The notes beneath the pieces were generated by a model that made no database searches, was not told the DNA's origin, and worked only from the letters and a program-made list of their open reading frames with translations. A DNA stretch of 64,000 nt from the NCBI GenBank assembly GCA_964641665.1, contig CAZXKO010000019.1, forward strand, positions 1 to 64,000. The letters run 5' to 3'. The DNA is from Gp1-AA133 sp964641665. GTDB taxonomy: Bacteria; Acidobacteriota; Terriglobia; Terriglobales; Acidobacteriaceae. Of this stretch, positions 60,604-64,000 are shown piece after piece. Position numbers and translations under genes: made by a program. Position 1 is the first letter of the stretch, and each line of letters begins with the position of its first letter.

Positions 60604-62394
60604 ATGGTAATGCTGCAGCACAAACTGAACGTCCGGCTGTCGCAGCGGCAGATCCTCACGCCCGGCCTCGTTCAGATGGTCTCCGTCCTCGCGCTCAACA
60701 AGATCGAGCTCAAGGACATGATCAACGCCGAAATGGTCGAGAACCCGGTCCTCGAAGAACTTGAAGACTCCGTTCCCCTCATCGACGAAGTCGGTCGGCG
60801 CGAAGAAGAGCGCGACCGCGTTTCCGCTGCCACCGCCACCGAAGAAGCTCCCGTTCCCGCCGAAGAGAAGAAGGATCCATTCGACGAAATCGACTTTGGC
60901 TCGTTTTTCCAGGAGTACCTTGACCCCGGCTTCCGCAGCTCGGGCGAGATGGAAGACATCGAGCGCCCGTCCTTCGAAAATTTCCTGTCCAAGCCCGGCA
61001 ATCTGACCGACCACCTTCAGTGGCAGCTGGGCGCGCTATCGGTGACCCCCGGCGTGCGCGAAGCCGCCGAACTCATTATTGGCAACCTGAACGAAGACGG
61101 ATACCTCATCGCCAGCGATGACGAACTCATGGGCGTGGCCCCACCCGCAGCCCCCGAGGTCGACGCTGCTGCCCAGGAAAGCCTCCTCAATGAAGCCGAG
61201 GCGCTCGGTCTGGCAGCCGCGCAGGACGAAGAAGCAGCCGTTGCGGGTGAAGATAGCGCCACCGATTTCTCTCAAGACTGGAGTGCCTCCGCGACCGCCT
61301 CACCTGAACTCGGCGGCGTGAGTAGCGCAGCTGCAGTCGCGCCCGCGCCTGAGACCCCGGCCGAATCTGCTTCCGCTCCGGTCGCACAAGTGCCCCCGGC
61401 CGCAGCGCCGCGTCCTATTTACCAGCCGAACTTCACCCGCGCTGATCTGCTCGAGGCCCTCGAAGTCGCCCGCCAGCTCGATCCTCCTGGCATCGCCTGC
61501 CGCGATCTGCGGGAGTGTCTGCTTCGACAGTTGCGCTACATCCAGGAGCAGCACACGCAGCAGAAGACCAATGGCAACGGAGACGCTCAGGTTCTCGCCG
61601 ACGCCATCGCCGTCGTCGACCACCACCTTCGCGCCCTGCAGATGAAGCAGTACAAAGAAATCGGCCGGGCTATCGTTCGCCCCATCGAAGCCGTACAGGC
61701 TGCCCTCGAATTCATCAAGACGCTCGACCCCCGTCCCGGCCTGCAGTACAACAAGAGCACCACACGCCTGATCGAGCCCGACGTTGCTTTTATCAAGCAC
61801 GGTGACGAGTGGCTCTGCCTCATGAACGACGAGGACGTGCCTCAGCTCCGCCTGAATCCCGCATATAAGCGGCTGCTCACCAAAGACGCCAACGACAAGG
61901 ACACGCGCAACTACGTGAAAGAGCGCTACAAGAGCGCCATCCAGCTGATCAAGAACATCGAGCAGCGCAAGCAGACCATCATGAAGGTCTGCTATTCCAT
62001 CGTGACCCGCCAGCAGGACTTCCTGGAAAAAGGCATCGACCAGCTCAAGCCCATGATGATCAAGGAAGTGGCGGAAGAGATCGGCGTGCACCCATCCACC
62101 GTGAGCCGCGCCGTGGCCAACAAGTACGCTCACACTCCGCAGGGCGTGTTTGAGCTGCGCTACTTTTTCTCCGAGAGCGTGCAGGGCCCCGAAGGCGGCA
62201 ACACGTCGCTGCTGATCCTGAAACGACGCGTGAAGAAATTAATCGAGGAAGAAGACCCGGCCCGGCCCTTGACCGACGAGCAGATCACCCGCATCCTGCA
62301 ATCGCAGGGCATCCAGGTGACCCGCCGCACCGTTGCCAAGTACCGGGAAGACATGCGCATTCCCAGCACACACCAGCGCCGGGTGAAGGGTTAG
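60604..62394 (+). CDS. rpoN: RNA polymerase sigma-54 factor
   Basis: 596 aa from ATG 60604 (or ATG 60610); upstream open frame rejected. Region I is MLQHKLNVRLSQRQILTPGL; the C-terminus has the HTH (EEIGVHPSTVSRAVANKYA) and the RpoN box RRTVAKYRE. Residues ~177-275 are an Ala/Pro/Glu-rich insert that lengthens the protein by ~100 aa over the usual ~480. Confidence 0.96.
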   Translation: MVMLQHKLNVRLSQRQILTPGLVQMVSVLALNKIELKDMINAEMVENPVLEELEDSVPLIDEVGRREEERDRVSAATATEEAPVPAEEKKDPFDEIDFGSFFQEYLDPGFRSSGEMEDIERPSFENFLSKPGNLTDHLQWQLGALSVTPGVREAAELIIGNLNEDGYLIASDDELMGVAPPAAPEVDAAAQESLLNEAEALGLAAAQDEEAAVAGEDSATDFSQDWSASATASPELGGVSSAAAVAPAPETPAESASAPVAQVPPAAAPRPIYQPNFTRADLLEALEVARQLDPPGIACRDLRECLLRQLRYIQEQHTQQKTNGNGDAQVLADAIAVVDHHLRALQMKQYKEIGRAIVRPIEAVQAALEFIKTLDPRPGLQYNKSTTRLIEPDVAFIKHGDEWLCLMNDEDVPQLRLNPAYKRLLTKDANDKDTRNYVKERYKSAIQLIKNIEQRKQTIMKVCYSIVTRQQDFLEKGIDQLKPMMIKEVAEEIGVHPSTVSRAVANKYAHTPQGVFELRYFFSESVQGPEGGNTSLLILKRRVKKLIEEEDPARPLTDEQITRILQSQGIQVTRRTVAKYREDMRIPSTHQRRVKG

Positions 62395-62520
62395 CCCACG
62401 GGTTGTCGTGGGAACGCAGTTTTGAAATGCAGGCTTTCGTAGCGCAGAGCGGAAGCATGAAGTCCAAGTTGAGCAGAGATCAGCGAGGCAAACTGGGATT
62501 TCCCAAATCAGAGTCGTCTG
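62395..62520 (+). other. Start of the rpoN-hpf gap
   Basis: 126 bases with no ORF, repeat or terminator that I recognise. Confidence 0.3.
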
Positions 62521-62589
62521 GTTAAGCGATTGAAGTTAAGCGAGTGAAGTTGGCCGAGTGAAAGTTAAGCAAGTGAAGTCAAGCAAGTA
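62521..62589 (+). repeat. GAAGTTAAGCGAGT tandem repeat
   Basis: About five imperfect copies of a 13-15 base unit (GAAGTTAAGCGAGT, GAAGTTGGCCGAGT, AAAGTTAAGCAAGT, GAAGTCAAGCAAGT). Confidence 0.75.
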
Positions 62590-62653
62590 GACCAATCGCT
62601 TTGAAGGGAGGGCGCGACAGTCCAAAAAGTCGAGAAGGGACGGCCGACCTTAG

Positions 62654-62737
62654 CCCAGCGCTTCAGCGCTGGGTAGGCACGGTAGGATAAGCAAGTCCCG
62701 TAGGGACGACACAAGAAGAGCATGGCTTTAGCCATGC
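62654..62737. repeat. Pair of REP-like palindromes before hpf
   Basis: CCCAGCGCTTCAGCGCTGGG (62654-62673) and GCATGGCTTTAGCCATGC (62720-62737). Both have the form (stem)GCT-TN-AGC(stem) and lie 46 bases apart, a classic paired REP layout. Confidence 0.75.
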
Positions 62738-62800
62738 GCACCTGCAACACCGGTTGTTTGAGCCCAGATCATGGAGTCACGAATCCCAGGAGGGTGCTCA

Positions 62801-63400
62801 ATGAACGTGGAATACACCGGCAGGCAATACGAAATCACTCCCGCCATCCGCAAAGAGGTCGAGTCTGGCCTCAACAAGATCCGCAAAATTCTAGGCGATA
62901 AGTTCGAAACCAAGGTCATCCTGGCTGTCGAAAAACACCGTCACAAAGCCGAAATCACCATCAGCCCGCGCAACGGCCCCATCGTCGGCCTGGCCCAGTC
63001 CACCGACATGAAACTGGCCGTCAGCGAAGCGCTCGATCACCTCGAGAAGCAGGCGCTCAAGTACAAGACCCGTCTGATCTCGAAGAAACGGAAATCGCAC
63101 AAGAAGTGGAATGGCGAAGCCAAGATCGAACTCGGCGAAGTTCAGCCCAGGGTTGGATTGACCGAGAAAACCTCGGTTCCCGTCGTCGTGCACAAGTATC
63201 CGGCCGTCGCACGCACCACCGAAGTCCACCTGACGCACTCCTCCGAAGCCGTCGCCCTGCGTCCGATGACGCTCGAGGAAGCGATCAAAGAATGCCACTT
63301 CCGCGACCGCGACGTCTTCGTCTTCCGCGATCCCAAGGGCAAAGTGATGGTGCTCCACCGCACGCGCGAAGGAAAGATGGAACTGATCGAAGCGCCGTAA
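62801..63400 (+). CDS. hpf: Ribosome hibernation promoting factor, long form
   Basis: 199 aa from ATG 62801 (AGGAGGG seven bases upstream). N-domain has VEYTGRQYEITPAIRKEVES and the helix region; the C-terminal domain (RPMTLEEAIKECHFRDRDVF, DPKGKVMVLHRTREGKMELI) is the long-HPF dimerisation domain that forms 100S ribosomes. Follows rpoN as in many bacteria. Confidence 0.96.
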   Translation: MNVEYTGRQYEITPAIRKEVESGLNKIRKILGDKFETKVILAVEKHRHKAEITISPRNGPIVGLAQSTDMKLAVSEALDHLEKQALKYKTRLISKKRKSHKKWNGEAKIELGEVQPRVGLTEKTSVPVVVHKYPAVARTTEVHLTHSSEAVALRPMTLEEAIKECHFRDRDVFVFRDPKGKVMVLHRTREGKMELIEAP

Positions 63401-63437
63401 GAGCAGTCGTCGGTCGCTAGTCGTCAGGCGTCAGCAA
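63401..63437 (+). repeat. GTCGTCGGTCGCTAGTCGTC repeat after hpf
   Basis: Three GTCGNTAGTCGTC units directly after the hpf stop. Confidence 0.6.
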
Positions 63438-63440
63438 AAA

Positions 63441-63475
63441 CGGGCACGTGCAGGCCGCGCGTGCCCGCTTTATTG
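63441..63475. terminator. Bidirectional terminator between hpf and nucleotidyltransferase
   Basis: Stem CGGGCACG / CGTGCCCG (63441-63448 with 63460-63467). On the minus strand it is followed by TTTTT (complement of 63436-63440); on the plus strand by a weaker CTTTATT. Confidence 0.7.
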
Positions 63476-64000
63476 ATTAGCGAGTCCAGCTTTCTCGAGC
63501 GCCGATTTCCATTCCGCCTCAAGCTGCAAAGCTCCAATCCAGTTCTTCAGATAGAGCCGATCCAATCGGTCCCATCGTGATCGAAGAATCGCGACTACGT
63601 CCTCCAGCTGCCTTTGAGATTCGGAGAGCTTCGACCACTCCAGTTTCGAAAGGACAACATCTTCGGCACTCGCCACAAAGATCGGAACTCCGTGCAGGTT
63701 TACTTGGCGCCTGCGCTGAAACTCTTCTGCGCTGAAAGCGCGTGCCTTGCGAATGATGAGATCGATTTTCCATCCAGTCGCGAGGTCGATCACGTTAAAC
63801 AGAGACCTCTCCCTGTGTGCTTCCAATGCAGCGTTGAGCTCGAGGTAGTATTCGTCGCGCGGCAGCTGTCGCGTCAAAGTTTCCAACGTCGCGGGAGTGG
63901 CCTCGATAACGAAGTCGATGTCCTGCGTGGACCGTGTTGCCCCGTAGTAGGCGCTGGCGAACGATCCAGTCAACATGTAGGGAATGCCCACTCGGTCAAG
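63470..64000 (-). CDS. Nucleotidyltransferase-like protein (partial)
   Basis: Frame open to the window edge; at least 176 aa. YMLTGSFASAYYGATRSTQD then IDFVIE gives the G-S and D-x-D pattern of MNT/AbiEii-type nucleotidyltransferases, and AEDVVLSKLEWSK is typical of the family. No partner gene is visible downstream. The start lies beyond 64000; ATG 63991 is not the likely N-terminus. Confidence 0.8.
   Translation of the reverse strand, partial: LDRVGIPYMLTGSFASAYYGATRSTQDIDFVIEATPATLETLTRQLPRDEYYLELNAALEAHRERSLFNVIDLATGWKIDLIIRKARAFSAEEFQRRRQVNLHGVPIFVASAEDVVLSKLEWSKLSESQRQLEDVVAILRSRWDRLDRLYLKNWIGALQLEAEWKSALEKAGLANQ

Noticed and set aside
63470..64000. Complete toxin-antitoxin module
   Set aside because: The gene is cut by the window edge and no partner is visible downstream.

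Overview
The window is a stretch of a GC-rich bacterial chromosome. Gene content and small local families (an exported acidobacterial beta-propeller-like pseudogene family, a DUF6677-like protein, paired DUF507 proteins, a GbsR/DCC/DUF805-SRPBCC cluster, LptC/LptA-type export genes) point to an Acidobacteriota member, probably of the Terriglobia/Koribacter type. This placement is inference; no rRNA gene is present to confirm it.

Region 1 (1-18083, + strand) is the complete S10-spc-alpha super-operon in canonical order: the end of tuf, then S10, L3, L4, L23, L2, S19, L22, S3, L16, L29, S17, L14, L24, L5, S14, S8, L6, L18, S5, L30, L15, secY, adk, map, infA, L36, S13, S11, S4, rpoA and L17. It ends at a strong intrinsic terminator. 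Several ribosomal proteins carry charged or Ala/Pro-rich tails (L4, S19, L22, L5, L17).

Region 2 (18150-25068) holds a small membrane-anchored hypothetical, a minus-strand group (DUF805/SRPBCC-like fusion, DCC thiol-disulfide protein, GbsR-type regulator with a visible operator over its own promoter), a VanZ-like protein, guaB, a small Cys-containing peptide gene and a frameshifted exported-protein pseudogene.

Region 3 (25152-35114, +) is the rimP-nusA-infB-ylxP-rbfA-nrnA translation/ribosome-maturation operon, with a clear promoter and a terminator-like hairpin in its leader. A GT39 glycosyltransferase and a double-GNAT protein follow.

Region 4 (35244-42678, -) has a 58-aa membrane protein, a DUF6677-like protein, an M24 peptidase, an AlkD-like protein, a POT-like MFS transporter, a tightly overlapping yggU-(membrane protein)-yggS run and an OPT transporter. 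Region 5 (42932-54522) has a zinc-ribbon protein, comF (whose zinc-finger half has no normal start codon), an HNH nuclease, an exported protein, an S9 peptidase, a YihY protein, a cold-shock gene with a long leader, a gluzincin-like TPR protein, queG and two DUF507 paralogues. Region 6 (54754-64000) has recJ, an LptC/LptA-type protein, lptB, rpoN and hpf (the classic lpt-rpoN-hpf cluster) and a truncated nucleotidyltransferase.

The most unusual signal is not a gene. Nearly every longer intergenic gap, even inside the ribosomal operons, is filled by short degenerate tandem units (for example GTTTCAAGG, AGCTGAAAGCTGAGAGCTG, GTCGTTAGTCGTC, AGTGCCAAGTGCC) arranged as one arm, a spacer, and the inverted arm. 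At least eight sequence families share this architecture. Repeat-like sequence also appears in frame inside recJ, queG and the S9 peptidase gene.
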